Positions 34,895-48,600 of a stretch of DNA of 64,000 nt are shown one piece after another. The position numbers were made by a program, and so were the translations under genes. The DNA is from Blasia pusilla (lineage: Eukaryota > Marchantiophyta > Marchantiopsida > Blasiales). The first letter of the stretch is position 1, and each line of letters begins with the position of its first letter. Below the pieces are notes generated by a model. The model was not told the DNA's origin. It was given only the letters and a program-made list of their open reading frames with translations, and did not search any database. The DNA is taken from positions 9,424,001-9,488,000 of the forward strand of contig CM114273.1 in the NCBI GenBank assembly GCA_050084515.1, given 5' to 3'.

Positions 34895-35286
34895 AGGCCA
34901 TAACTTTGAGGTGGAGTGTCACACGAAGTTGTGAGAGATTTGAGTTTCTGTTCTTCTAGATCTCAGGATTTCAGATCTGAATCTTGCCGAGGCCATAACT
35001 TTGAGGTGGAGTGTCACATGAAGCTGACATTTGAAGGCAATGTGGAGTATAAGGAGGTGCCCTAGCCCTCAAAATTTCAAGTACAACCGAGTTACACACA
35101 CGAAGTTGTGAGAGATTTGATTTTTTGTTCTTCTAGATTTCAGGATTTCAGATCCAAATCTTGCCGAGGCCATAACTTTGAGGTGGAGTGTCATATGAAG
35201 CTGAGATTTAGATACAATGTGGAGTGTCTAGAGGTGTCTCAACCCTCAGAATCTCAAGTATAACCAACTTCTAGAGCAGAAGTTGT
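34895..35286 (+). repeat. LINE 5' monomers
   Basis: GCCGAGGCCATAACTTTGAGG recurs at about 34893, 34985 and 35164, with GTTGTGAGAGATTTGA words between. These correspond to the reverse complement of the units at 24700-25520. The first unit is shortened. Confidence 0.8.
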
Positions 35287-36112
35287 GTGGTGTTGGAGAT
35301 TCAATTATACTTTATGGGATGCAGTAAAGTCGACTACAGGATGGCTACTCAAGACGAAATCTTGAATCTAGTGCAAGTGGTCTTGCATGAATTGAAAGAG
35401 CTTCGACAAGAATTCAAGGTACAAACCTCTCAATTAAACCATGCACATATTCAAATCCGAGAGTTGAAGGCAACGCAAGAGGTTTTGAAGAAAGTGTTGA
35501 AAGATAGTTCTAGTGTGATGCTCGATCTTTCCAAATCAGTTGCGGATGTTCAAGAGAAGGCATCATCCTTGGTGACTACTCCCAATAGTTCAAGATTGCA
35601 TGAGGTTGTTGAAACTTTAGAAGTGAAAATGAAATCTTATGCTGAAGCTACAAAGGTTGCTCATATCTCTTTTTGTCAAGAGCAAGAGATAGAAAAGGAA
35701 AACCAATTTGCCCGTAGAAAGACGGTGAGAATCTCAGGTTTTCCGGAAACAGAGAGCGAAGAGGTGAAGAGTGTTGTCACCAAGTTCTTGGTTGATACAC
35801 TTCATGTTCATAAGCCGGACTTGGCTCAAGCTTTCCGTATTGGGAAAACGGGCACACAACCTCATGCCATTCTAGTCAAGTTTGTTGATCAAACTCAACG
35901 TGATACTGCCATGGCTAACAAGGCCATTCTCAAAGGACGGAGGATATGGTTGGATCCTGATCTCACACCTCTATAAGTTGAAGCTAGGAGAAAGGAGCTT
36001 GCAAAGGTCAAAGAGGCTCAAGAATCAGGTTTTATTGCTTATCTACGCGATGGTCGAGCAATTGTTACCCAGAGAAAAAGAGAGTTATCAACCTAGCAAT
36101 CCAAGAAGCTGA
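35287..36112 (+). CDS. LINE ORF1 protein
   Basis: Open frame to 35976; the likely start is ATG at 35314 (MGCSKVDYRMATQDE). A coiled coil (LHELKELRQEFKVQ, IRELKATQEVLKKVL) is followed by an RRM-like part (RKTVRISGFPETESEEVK, ILVKFVDQTQRDTAM, GRRIWLDPDL), as in L1-type RNA-binding ORF1 proteins. After 35976 homologous sequence continues to 36112, just before ORF2, perhaps in another frame. It would coat LINE RNA. The frame is intact for about 220 residues. Confidence 0.75.
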
Positions 36113-36114
36113 GA

Positions 36115-38430
36115 GTGTTGATGTGGAATATACGAGGCCTTTCAACAACAAAGTATGTGAGTGCTCTACCAATTTGGGAGATGGCGGATATTATCAATAT
36201 TGTGGATACTTGGGAACATGAGAGCAATACTATTGCAGAGATGCAAGGGTTTACTTTGGTGGGATCGACATGGAATCAAAGAAGGCAACGGGCAGGAAGG
36301 GGTTATGACGGTATTGCTACTTTCATCAGGTCTCAATTTCTACCTCTCATACATCTAGAAGATCAAGATATCGGGGGCCAATATCATTGGCTACGTCTTG
36401 GTTTGGTTGGGGGATCTTACTATTATTTGGCAGTTTGTTATTTTGCACCACTCTCCATGCCTATCTACTCAATACGCACTCACAATCGAAGTCAACCGTT
36501 CCATCGACTTATTGGGGATGTTCTCAAATATCAAAGCAAAGGTGAAGTCTTTCTAGTTGGAGATTACAATGCTCGCACACGTACTGCTCAATTTACCCAA
36601 TTCAGTGATTCCTTGATTTCTCCTCTTCTCAAAGAATATGAGGATGGTTTGTGGTCTAGAATCTCTTCAGATCTTTCAACAAATCCTTTGACAGAGCATT
36701 TTTTAACCTTTGGAGCCACTTGTAATTTGAAAGTTCGTAATGGAACCTCTCATTTTCCCAACGCTCACTCCAATACGTGTTTCTCCTCTATCGGCGCTAG
36801 CACCATCGATTATCTTCTATCCTCGTCCGCTAATAGCTCTCTTATCTCTACATTTGATATTCTAGAACCTCAGCATGAATCAGATCATGCACCTCTTTTG
36901 TTTACTCTCTCATTGTCAAAGGCAATTCCTCTCTCGACATGTCTATCTATTTTAGCTTCTTCCAAGTTTCGCTTAGATCCTGGTAAAAAAGATCTTTATA
37001 CGCTACATTTACAAGAACTCTTGACTCGCATTGTATGGAGCCCGGATCCAAACACGGCAAGTATGCAACTAACCGAATTGCTCAAAAACAGTGCATCTAA
37101 GTTCTTTTTGCGCCACAGGGATAGAAGTGCTAGGAGGCTGCCTTGTAATGGGTGGTTTGACTCTGAATGCAAGCAAGCAAGGGCACGATCAGTTGATAAA
37201 TCTTTGGATATCCTAAGTCGGCTTATTATGACGAGCCTTTACAAATACTTGGTGAAATCTAAGAAACGAGCTTTCTTGCGGCGGAAACAAGAGTCCTTGA
37301 CAAGGGAGTTGCATGAGGACCCCAAATCATTTTGGAGACGGTTAGTATTACGGTCTTCAAAACCTACTCTTGATCCCAAGTCTTTGATATCTTTTGCCGA
37401 AAAGCTCTATTTCTTCCCCGATGCTACATCTATGCCACGTTGTGAAGGAATACCTAGCTTATTCTCTGAAGGAGAGGTGATGACTCAACTAAGAAGATTG
37501 GCGAATGGTAAATGTGAGGATTTGGATGGTCTTTCTATTGAACTTTTCAAGTGGGGAGGAGATTGTATTGGACCGATTCTCACCAAAGTATTAGATGATG
37601 CTGCTATCTATGGTTTTCCTTCAGCCTGGTCGTTACGGGAGATTGTTCCTATTCACAAATCAGAAAGGAAGGACTTGGTAACAAACTATCGCACTATCAT
37701 GGTGGGTAGTGTTTTTGCCAAGTTGTTTGGGAAATTGGTGGAGTCAAAGTTGAGCATATGGACAGAGACTTTCCAAACGAGAGTACAGGTCCAAGCTGGT
37801 TTTTGTCCAACATACAACACCATCGACCATATCTTGGCCTTGCGTGTTTTATGGGAGAAATCTAAGGGCAATGGAAAAGCTTTGTTTTGCGGCTTCATCA
37901 AATTCAAGAAAGCTTTTGATCTTGTACTCGTAGCTCTTATGGGAAAGGCTGCAAGCCATTGGAGTACCACCAAATCTCCTAACAGCCGTGGCCACGTTAT
38001 ACCATTCCGTTCGGGCCAAGATCAAAGGTTCACAAACTCAAGAGATCTTGAGTACCATTGGAGTGATTCAAGGTTGCCCTCTCTCCCCTACACTTTTTGG
38101 AGTTTTCATAGATGATATCGAAAAGTGGTTGGAGGAATGTGATAGTGAAGGTGTCAAGCTTGGGGACTTTGTTATCAAAGCTCTATTGTATGCAGATGAT
38201 ATCATATTACTAGCACGTGATGGCATTAGTTTACAAAAATACCTCAACACTTTGGCAAGGTTTTGTACCCAGAATCAGATGGAGGTTAATATGGAGAAGT
38301 CTAAAGTCATTATAGTGGGTACTAGATCCAAGTTCTCGTTCTCTTACAAAGGTCTACAATTAGAACAAGTGAAGAGTTACAAATATCTAGGCATCAATTT
38401 CTCTCATGACTATAGTTGGGCACTTTGCGT
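36115..38430 (+). pseudogene. LINE ORF2: APE endonuclease and reverse transcriptase
   Basis: Starts MLMWNIRGLSTTKY. Endonuclease hallmarks are DTWEHES, FLVGDYNARTRT and the terminal SDHAPLLFTL. RT blocks: LVTNYRTIMVGSVFAKLFGK, AGFCPTYNTIDHILALRVL, ALFCGFIKFKKAFDLV. A frameshift near 38000 (frame 2 from 37988) leads to GVIQGCPLSPTLFGVFIDD, the catalytic ALLYADDIILLA (about 38180-38215) and YKYLGINFSHDY. It nicks target DNA and primes reverse transcription in active members. Truncated before any C-terminal zinc finger. Confidence 0.9.
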
Positions 38431-38436
38431 GCAAAA

Positions 38437-39845
38437 GAGAGGGGGGCTGGTATTCAGGCAGGAGAGAGTAAGACAAGAGAGGAAGAGAGGAAGAGAGGAG
38501 AGTCTCTCTTTAAAAAAAAGGGCCAAATCCGCCTCCTCTCTTCAAAACTTTTTGACATATTTGAAATTTTTGTTTGCTTTCAAATTCAGGAAATCTTTAG
38601 AAGAGAGTATTTAGTGGTCCACATTTGGCCCTAAAAAAACCTCCTCTTTCCTAGGGGCGAGAAAAAAGGAGACATCATAAGACCACCCTAAACATTTTTC
38701 CATCACTCTCCGTGTGAGCCTAAGTTTCTTAACATTCCCTGTCTCGGTCAACAAAAAGCAGTGCCCTTGGTATTTTTGTTGGAGGACCACCTGGATGGGT
38801 ACCTCTATTTTTGCAGGGATTGTTGCCTACATCATGGCCTCCCCTAAATTGCCCCATAACCAACTTTCTGTCGGTTATGAATGGTGTCTGCTCAAGAAAG
38901 TTGGTCTTGAGGAACAAATCAAATCCTTTGGCTGAGAAACCGAGAAGTTGCACCCCTCCCAACCCGTAAGAAAGCTCACCATAAGAAAGGAAATATTTTT
39001 AGAAGTGATTTTCTTCCACCCTGCATCCATGACGATCTAACGGGTTGGGAATCCGAAATGGCAATCCGACAGGTAGTAGGAATCATGGACATCTTAGACA
39101 AGAAAAGAAGCCTACAACTGGTTGGACGAAAGAAGGGGAACGAGCCAAAAGTCAAGAAGCCCGCCACAATGCGCCAGAACTTGGTCTCACCGGGATAGAG
39201 TCCGATCACTCAAGCAATCAACCTGTCGTAATCCGACAGGTTGCTTGGAAATGGTTAAAAAGTTGCAGTGGGCAAAAAGCAAAAAGTCGGAATCATACGG
39301 GTTGCAGAATTGTAATTCTGAGTAGCTAAAAGAACACAATCCACAAGTCCAAAAACATATTCCAGCAAACTTTTACAAACACCATTATGGGTTGAAAAAA
39401 TCTCGTCCTTTATTACCTCCGAAGGAACCTCGGAAATGTACATTTCACCTAGTCTATGATTTCTTCAGCCTCGTCATCTACAAATTTACTCCTAACTCTC
39501 CTCGGTGACAATACCAAAGGAATGTCCTGGGATTCAAGTGGCTCCTCTGGCCGATTGTAGACGGGGATCGAAAATGTTGGCGAATTCGAGAGCCTTGGCC
39601 CCCCCCTAGGTACACCATAATAGTCCCATGTAACCTGTCTCAAGTCCCACCGCCTTCCTTGGCAGTATACCTTGTACGCTCTGCAATGTGACACCCATCC
39701 AGTATCAATATCAGCTCCGTCCCCGGTAATACCATTATGGCAACCGGACAGGTAGAAGGAATCCAACACGTCTGAGAGAAGAAAAGAAGCCTACGCCTGC
39801 CTTTACGAGTTGAGGGGAAGGTGCCAAGGGAAGAAGCCCGCCAGA
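38437..39845 (-). mobile_element. Second copy of the composite element's methyltransferase end
   Basis: 38531-39845 matches 6774-8160 closely over its whole length, including the duplicate C-terminal exon (39449-39769) and one palindrome (39219-39243). It includes the GA-rich module at 38449-38526 that the long copy lacks. It abuts a LINE on the left and a Ty3 relic (D3) on the right. Confidence 0.75.
39449..39769 (-). pseudogene. C-terminal exon of the methyltransferase family, copy 2
   Basis: Open frame ending in DDEAEEIID stop, aligned without gaps to 7761-8081 and with a mix of silent and replacement changes (DTGWVSHCRAYKVYCQGRRW). Retained frame in both copies supports coding origin. 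Function unknown. Confidence 0.5.
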
Positions 39846-41545
39846 CTACCTGATCCAAAAGGGCCGTAGTGCACCGCCTGTACTCCAAAGTGGCACATCC
39901 AACGATGAGGATGTCACTGCTGCAAAACTAGGGACCTCCTATACCTCCTCATGCACATGAGAATCCATAGCAAAAAGATTACCCTCCAAAAAGTCTCCTG
40001 GCCAAGTGACTACTCCACTAAAACCAACCACTGATGCTGACACTCTTGGGGAAGACCCTCCTAGTCGAGCCCCATAAATTAATCTCACAGGAACCTGACT
40101 CATACGTCCATCCCTGGACTGCCAACCAGGTCTATAAGACGATGTCTAAGTCTAGTAGTCCATCTAAAAACCCATCGGGTACAATACTGCTCCTCCAACT
40201 AGTACATCATACGACTCGGCTGATGTGACCATAGCAGGTACTCCCAATCAGGAGCTATCAGTTGCATGATCTGGTCACAACTGTACAGACAACTTCTCCC
40301 GTGTCATGAATTGAGACCTATCATTGGCTCCTCCAAGTGATGTTTGAATTTGGAATGGGCAAGGCTCAAGCTCTGACCTCCGAATACCCAAACCAATACA
40401 TGCCGCCTTTCCCAACATCAAAGATAGGGCACTAGAGTCTAACAAGACTCTATCTGGTCTATACACCAATCGGAATATCCCACTCTGGTTGTTCAACATA
40501 CATACACCAAGTGTAAGCCTCTCATGATCAATGGCTGGCCGGGCTGGTAATGCATCCATCTTCGCCGCTGCTGCCTGCCAAGTAGCACTGGTACTCAATG
40601 CTACACCTGACATAGAGGATCGCTCCACCACAACATCCTCATACACCTCAGCACGTGTAGCAGTCACACCCCCACATTCACACAACGTGGTTGCTAGCTG
40701 AAATACACGAGCTAAGTCAACTCTTAAAGCCATCAACTCCGTGGTCGAAAACAATGGGGATCCCAACACTAAAATGGCCATCCGCAATACTGCACTGGAT
40801 GCTGCATCTGTGTCTACTACACGCGATGTAGATGCCTCAGTCCCCACTATCGGCTCAATAGGCTGCGTAGGAACCATGGATGGAGTCCTAAGCACCTCAG
40901 ACAACAAGAATGACTGGGGAAGGCTAGCCTGCCTCCCAGCCTCACCCCGATGTGAGTCCAACTCCACAGTAGCACCACGTGGCTGTGACGCTCGAGTGGC
41001 TCCTCTCGTAATTGCAGCTGATGCCTCAACCTGTGCTGCACTCGCCATAAAAGAGAGATCATCGCCTCCATAAGAGGTGGAAGCCCCTGCTCCCGAACCT
41101 GCTCTATCTTTGGATACGACCATAGTAGCCAACTCTCGCTCCAATGCTCAATCTTGGCAACCATAGCTGACTCTGTCGTAGTGGTAGGGGTAGCCACCGT
41201 AGGCTCTCCAACCAGTGGTCCACCTCTACCACCCCTACCACCTCTACCACCTCGGCCTCTCGGAGCTACTCCACCACGGCCGCGGCTTGATCTCAACTCT
41301 GGATGAAGATCAAAACAACACTCTCGAGGATGACCTGGTCTCCTACAATGATCACACTAAGTTGGGGCCGATTGAGGCCCATCCTCCAAAGTCCGTCTCC
41401 TATCCTCTTGGGGACAAAACCTCCTAACATGATCATCTCCACATGTCCAACATGACTTTCCTTGTTGCGGGGCAACAAATGAAGGCAATGGTCTCTGCGC
41501 AAGTGTCCCTCTAGGACCTGACTGAGGTCGTGTGTACCCCCCATA
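39846..41545 (-). pseudogene. D3: Gag nucleocapsid and protease of a D-family Ty3 relic
   Basis: Minus strand, from two zinc knuckles (CWTCGDDHVRRFC near 41440; CDHCRRPGHPRECC near 41330), an RGG-rich segment (GRGGRGGRGGRGG), a linker, and the protease VLLDSSALSLMLGKA (about 40420). Beyond, around 40230-39870, VGGAVLYPMGF, GDFLEG and DVPLWST match the linker that precedes the methyltransferase in D1. The relic stops at 39846, before any methyltransferase sequence. It is more diverged than D1 and D2 from each other. Confidence 0.75.
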
Positions 41546-41547
41546 TA

Positions 41548-42677
41548 CAAGCAACCCTAACCCTAATCTTAACCATAGTCTCAAGTTAGACTAATTGTGA
41601 TTAACTAAACCTAGTTAAGATAATCGCGCTTAACTAACTAACCAAGATTAAGCTTCCCTGCTTCGTGTGAGTACCAAATATAGCAGTTCAGGTGTCTTAT
41701 GAACTTTTCTATAACTCAATCATCGATACAACGCGGGCCGAAACCGAAAACATGCGTCGGGCGTGATGCGCACTGGCCGGGCAAGGGTGGAATGCTCGGT
41801 GTGCGCGGGTCCGCACGGATATGTCCTTACTCGGGACGGACACGTGTCCGCGTGCAACCTTGATCTTGTTGTATTATGCATACTAGTAAGGTGCCCGGGA
41901 ATAAAAAAGTGTTTGAAGAACTTTTGTTAGTGTATAGCTTGTGAAGGGAAGGGATTAATGATGATGCAAACAAATTCAAACTTTTTTTTGGCTGCCCGTA
42001 TATGGAGAAACATTTTCTTGCTGTCTAGTTGCCATAAGTCAAACAGAGAGGTGTTTGCAAATCAAGAAAGCATTCTCCCATAATAATATAAATGGGGTTG
42101 CTAATTATTATGTAGATAAATATATTTTAAAAAATTAAATTTATACTTAAATTTTCATGTGAAAAAAAATTATTTTCGTTCGCCAACGAGGCTCATCTAA
42201 TTAATCGGACGTGCAACCGACTACTCAAAACCCGATCCCATGTGGCGGGTTACATCCCAGATTACAGTCGGGTCGCCGCGATCGTCATCCTTATCGGCTG
42301 GAAATAAATGGTAATACCATCACAAACATTGCACCGGGGTAATTAGGTTGGGTCCCATGAATGTTCTCCGTCGGATCTTTCTTGATCCGACGGATCCGGA
42401 CGGGGTCCTCACCATTGAGGTACTAGATGGCGTCGTGGCGACGGATGATAGATCAGGCCTACTATAATGTGGACTCCGTGTTCAACTACGTTTGACGCGA
42501 GAAACCCAAAACCCTTGAAATTTCCGACCCTATTGCCGCGCTGAAAATCTGGTGTGCAGTTCAGTACCGAATCCGTTTGTCTGGATATTGAATATCTGGG
42601 GTCCCAAGATGGGAACAGAGTCGAAAACCTTTTGGAGAGATGGTTTGAATTTTTAGCTGGAAGGGCGAACGAGAGCA
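41548..42677. other. Upstream flank of FTSHI2
   Basis: 41548-41610 repeats 19996-20060. The rest holds no recognisable gene; 42080-42170 is AT-rich. A small inverted repeat CCGTCGGATC/GATCCGACGG lies at 42368-42393. The promoter of FTSHI2 must lie here, but no box is clear. Confidence 0.5.
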
Positions 42678-45600
42678 ATGGATGTGGCAATCGCTTTAAA
42701 TTCGACAGTGCAGATGGGGCTCGTTGCGATGGCTGGAACTCCCATCCAGAGCTCCTGTACTTTCCCTGGGCAGCCGAGATTGCACAAAATTGTGTCATCC
42801 TGGCGTCCGCTTCGTAGGATTTGTGTACGCGCCTGTAAGGTACATGAAGATTCTATTGAAGCCCGTTCAAAATTGGTGTCGTATTTTCTTTCTGTGTTTG
42901 CATAGTTTTCATCGGGAAAATTGATTCTTTACAGGGTCAGTGAAATTTCCGCTGAGTTATATTCCTCTGGACTGTTTACATGGTAATAACATCAGTTTAG
43001 GGCATGAATCAATGTAGCAATTTTGATCGAAGAGGGGTTGCCCACCGCTAAGCTAGGGTTGGCTGGCCACGGCTAGTAGATATTTGCGTCCAAAAGTGAA
43101 CCTCGAGTGAGAAATTTGTTCACAGACCTATTTGTTAGTGGGTTAGGAGTACAGTGTCTACGTGAGTCGACTGGATTCGGGCAGTCGTTTTCTCCGGGTC
43201 TGAATCTGGTGTCTTAACTCACTTCCTCGATGAATTAGTTTGTTCGCTAGTAATCAGATTTCAGTCCCTGTATCTGTATGTGCATGGATTGGTAAGTGGA
43301 CCGTAAATTTGCTCAGGATTTATTTTCATTTGTTGTAGGCAACAAGCTCCGGGGAGGATTTTACTACTCCAATTCGAGAAGACAAAAAGACTGAGATGGA
43401 ACCTAAGTTCGGGGTTGGAGTAGAATCTTACAGTCATGTGCAAACGATGACAATGCGGACCTCCCTTGGGAAGAAATTGGCATGGACCATCGGCTCTGAG
43501 CTGAATGACAATGCTAAGAAAGTAGACAGAGAATTAGATGAGGGGAAGGTTGTCAAGACGAATGAGGATGTAGACTGGGGTGATCCTAAAACGTTTGGGA
43601 CAGCTGTAGCAGGTTTAGCTCTGGCATTCTCTACTGTTGGGTATGCACTGCCAGGATTTGCTGCATCTACCAAAGTGGCGGGTAGCACAAAGAAGAAAAC
43701 CAGGGCACTCAAAACTCTGCCGACAATGTCGTTGGATGAGAGGAGAGAATGGACAAAGGATTTGCCTCTGGTGCAAGAACAAATACCCTACTCTGACTTG
43801 CTTAGGCTGGAGGAGGAACATCAGCTGAAGCACATTGTGAAGCATCCCATGACTAAATTGAAAGCTGTATCTGATAAAGTGCTGGTTGTTATGAATGATG
43901 ATCGTGTTGTCCGGACTGTTCTTCCAGTTTCTGAAAGGGATGAGAGATTTTGGAAGCTGTGGGATGAACTCAAGCTGGAGGAAAAAGTCATAGATGCGTA
44001 CTCACCACCTTTGCCCGGCCCAGAGGTACAAGATTGGGCTATGAAAGGGCCATCTCTTAAAGGTTTGAGTGGAATTGCGACATGGATAAGGCAGGTGAGT
44101 GTGAGAAAACCACAGATTAAACCACCCTTCAGTAAGAGAAAAAGTGCTGCTCGTGCTCGTCTGGAACAGCTAGAGGAAGATCGCCAACGGCTGAATAATG
44201 CTCGCAAAGAGAAGGAGATGCAAGTTAAGGAGGAGGCCAGACGAAGGGCCCGGGAATGGAAAGAAGGAAGGTCCTTGGGGATGCAGGAGAGAGAGAGGGC
44301 GAGAGAGGATGAGGAATTTCATGAGAGGAAACTTGCACGGGAAATGCAGAGCAGGGAGGAGTGGAGTAACTTCTGGTATACTGCTTCTCGAAATGAGGGG
44401 TTCCGTTTCTTGATGGGAATATTCTTTTTCTGGCTATTTTATCTAACTGTAGTGGTTGGTGTCAAGAAGCGGAAGCAGGACTATGAAGATAGATTGAAAA
44501 TTGAACAGTCAGAGGAGGAAGACAGGAAGAAAATGAGAGAATGGGAGCAGGAGATGGAGACCTTTGAGGCAGTGTCAACCACCAAAGATTGGGGAAATGA
44601 AGGAATGAGCGAAGAGGAAAGGAAAAGAGTTGAGGAGGTTGAGAATAATCCACAGCTCAAATTAGGACTAAGATTTATGCGCTCTGGTGCTACAACTAGA
44701 AGAGCAAAAGGGCGCAAACCACCACAGTATCTAGATCTGGATGCAGATATAAAATTCGCAGATGTTGCTGGTTTAGGGGATATTCGGAAGGAGCTTGAAG
44801 AGATTGTTGACTTTTTTACATTTGGGGAGAAATACAGGAGGCGTGGTAGCAGAATTCCTGGTGAGTTCTCGTGGATGGCTCATAATAATGGTACTGGAGT
44901 CTTGCTTGTATGTGACCATAATGATAACTGAACTGTAAGATTCAGGCTGATTTGGTTCTCTACTTTTCTTTTCTTGTCAACCCCATCTGATATTTGTCTC
45001 TGGTTGGGGTGCTTTGCAGCTGGTATTTTGCTCTGTGGAGAGCCAGGAACTGGAAAGACATTACTGGCCAAGGCTGTGGCTGGAGAAGCTGGTGTTAACT
45101 TTTTCTCCATTTCTGCTTCTCAATTTGTGGAGATATATGTTGGAGTGGGTGCATCTCGTGTGCGAGCCCTCTACAATGAAGCAAGAGATAATGCACGGAT
45201 ATATCCCTCTGTAGATATTTTTGGATTGATTACCTTCCTAGTGTTGAGTAGTAGTCTTGATTAGTGTGGAGGGAAAACTTAGGCTGCATTTTACTGGCAT
45301 GGTTTACTCAGAACGTATCAAAATTATGGAGACAATGCTAAACATTCAAATTTCTTTCATTTTTAACTTCAATCGAGCATTTATAATGTTGTGTTGCAGT
45401 TGTGGACACCCTATTCTTTGATGGCTATCTGATTGTGGTTTCATATAGTCTCTAAGCTTTGTTGAAAGGGGCCTAACATTATTTGTGCGCATTCGGCAGG
45501 CTCCAGCAGTTGTCTTCATTGATGAATTGGATGCTGTTGGTAGGCAAAGAGGTTTGATTGGAGGATCTGGTGGCCAAGAACGTGATTCCACTCTAAATCA

Positions 45601-48600
45601 GGTCACTTTTCTGTAAGAGACCTCATGAGCGCAATAATTTTATTTTGTTGGACATCTACTTTCATCTATTTGACTTTACAGGAGTGGGTTTATTATTTGT
45701 TGCTGATGTGAGTGGGTGGTACGTGGTTTGCAGCTTCTCACTTGCTTGGATGGATTTGAAGGAAGAGGAGAGGTCATTACTATTGCTGCCACCAATAGAC
45801 CTGATATTCTTGACACTGCTCTAATTCGACCAGGTCGATTTGACAGAAAAATATTTATTCCCAAACCTGGAACAAAAGGTCGTTCAGAGATTCTGAAGGT
45901 ATGCCAGGCATTTTGCATTATTAGGCGTTTTGTTTGTGTGTAAGCACAATTGAAGTACCACAGCCTATCAAAATGTCATTAAGTCAACATTTCTATCTTG
46001 ATTTGCTTTAAGTGACTTTGTAAAACTACTGCTGTCACGGGTCTCATGCATTAGGTCAGGTTGAATTGCTAGGTTAAGCAAGTCTGAAGAAACTTTGTGA
46101 TGCCAGGTCCATGCTCGTAACAAGCCAATGGCTGAGGAAGTAGATTATGGTGCAGTGGCAGAGATGACAGATGGAATGGTCGGTGCTCAACTTGCCAATA
46201 TCTTGGATGTTGCAGCCTTGTGCGTCCTCCGTGATAGTCGCACCGAGGTGAGAAAAGTACCCCTTAATGATATCAAATGAGTGCAGTGTGTAGTAGCTCG
46301 TGATCACCTCCCGTGGTGTTTTAAAGTTCTCAACCCTTGGGTAATGAAAGTCATCTTGCTAAATAGGTAGATGGAATGGACAACTTTGGTAGATTTCAGT
46401 CTCTGGTCAGTAGTGGTTGAATGTAAACTCTGTGAAACTAATGACATTGGATGTTGCCCTGCCGAACGTGATCAGATCACTACAGATGATTTGCTGGAGG
46501 CTGCACAATTGGAAGAGGGAGGTCATCCAGACCCTCGTCCTCGTAGTACAAAGTTACTGCAAATGTTGGCCCTCAATGAGGCATCCATGGCAGCAGTAGC
46601 TGCAAACTTTCCAGATTTCAAGCATATTCAACTGGTCAATACTCTAAATTGGAACTCTTAGGAAATGGGGGGTTTAAATTTCCAATCAAGGTTTATGTAG
46701 GAAGATAGTATGGCTGATTGTGCCCGGTACTTGTTTGTTTCTCTGCTCAGAAGGCCAATTAAATGCTTTGTTAATCTTGTCCATATCCAGCTCACAATAG
46801 TTCCCAGAATGGGAGAGGAGAAAGGAGCAGTTCGTTTCCGACCTGATCAAACCAAGTTTGATCTACAATCCATGGGGTGATTGCCCTTAGCTATTGAATC
46901 TCCAGTGGTTTATTGCCTTTCACTCCTTTTTCACCGGTGATACTTGAGGAATTTTAGCTTAGATCGGTGTTTGTAATGGTTGCTGGCTGAGGTTAATTAA
47001 AGTCATGTTGAGTTTGGGATTCATTCCCTTGCTAAACAATTGTGATTTCTGGGCAGGATCTGCTTCCAGCATGACTGTTAGTCAGTGGTTTGCTAAATCT
47101 AACTAGGTATGTGTGTGTGTGTGTGTTCAGTCGTCAAAGTATGTTGGACTATATTACTGTGCAATTGTCACCCCGTGCAGCAGACGAGCTGTGGAATGGA
47201 GCAGACAATGTGAGTATGGGTATATGTATACTCAATGAGGTGAATCTTTTAGTTTCGATGACGGAATGTAATAGTTCAATTTCTTGTCAAATCTTGTTAC
47301 TGTAGGGTTTCTACTGATATGAGACCCAAATGCTGAATTTGTCTGCAGATGAGCACGATTTGGGCTGACACGATCGATCAAGCTAGGAGTACAGCGAGAT
47401 TTTGTATATGCAGGACTTTCAGACCGAGAAGATTTGTATGGACTTTTTGATTGCCATAATGAGATTGATCAGGTTCATGTAAGTTTGAGCCCTACCCTCA
47501 CCTATTTGTGTGTGAGTGACCTAGTTGGATAGCAGGAGCTTTTGAAAGTGAAGCTTTGTTTGGAAATTCAGATAATGGTTTCCACCTCAAATGTGTACAG
47601 TTTCCATCAGGACTGGTGGTCCATAAATACTTGCACCTTAATGTTGTGGCAGGAAACACGTTTAGGTTGTACACAGGAGTGATAGGAGAAGATTTAAACC
47701 CTTATGAACAGTCTTAGTTTACATTGCCTACCCGTTTTGGCCTTTAAACGAGCAAGTGTCTTAGAGAAGATGGTGAGAAAAGGCCAGTTAGGCATTGGCT
47801 TCTTAATCTACCTTCACATAATTCATATGCAAACTCCACTTTTTCGAAAACTGTTGTGTATGGAAAAGGATCTACTTGTTCAGATTCACGCCAGATTTCT
47901 TTTGCTTGTCCCAATGGTACCTCCTTGCTAAATATAGGAGGTATCCATTGTACCTGTATAGAATACAAGGTACGATGGAAGTGACACAATTCTGGAGCAG
48001 TTCTTTTCAACTGTTGCATGTTCTGATGTTCATGACAGGCTATTGACATAGAGGCGCTGAAGATAGTTAACAGGTGCTATGATCGAGCTCTTCAGGTTTG
48101 TCTTTTAAAGGCATAGCCTCTGTAAGCCATACTCTTGACTGAAAGAGACACAGGCAGGATGTTTCATGAGGAGAGTGTTTTTGAACCTGCACCACCATAG
48201 GTATTTGAGCAAAGTTTGCGTTTACATCTATCAGTCTCCTACTTCTGCAGAGCTGGATGGTTGCTGTGGTGTTTCCTAAGGCAGTAAAGTTTAGAGACTC
48301 TGCAGGATGTTTGTGTTGGAACTAGCTTTCATCAAGCAGCTACATGGAGCAGTTCACCAGTTAGCTGGATCATTTTGCCGATAGATATATGGTGTGCCTG
48401 AATGGCCATAGTGTACTTCAGTGAGTCGACGACATTGTGATGATGGTTTCCTTGTGGCATTTCAGATCTGTGAGCGGAATAAGATACTCATTAATGAACT
48501 TGTGGATCGTCTGGTTGAGGACCGAACAATCCGGGGAGCTGAATTTACACAGATGGTAGAAAAGTTTGGCAATCTTGAGGTGGAGCTTCCACAGCCAATT

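Larger units (their letters stand above)
34880..38436 (+). mobile_element. LINE with ORF1 and ORF2, 3'-truncated
   Basis: Carries 5' monomer units (34895-35280), ORF1 (35320-36112) and ORF2 with APE endonuclease and RT to the YLGINFSHDY block. At 38436 it is replaced by the GA-rich end module of the composite element, so its tail is missing. It is the most intact of the LINE copies here. Confidence 0.88.
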
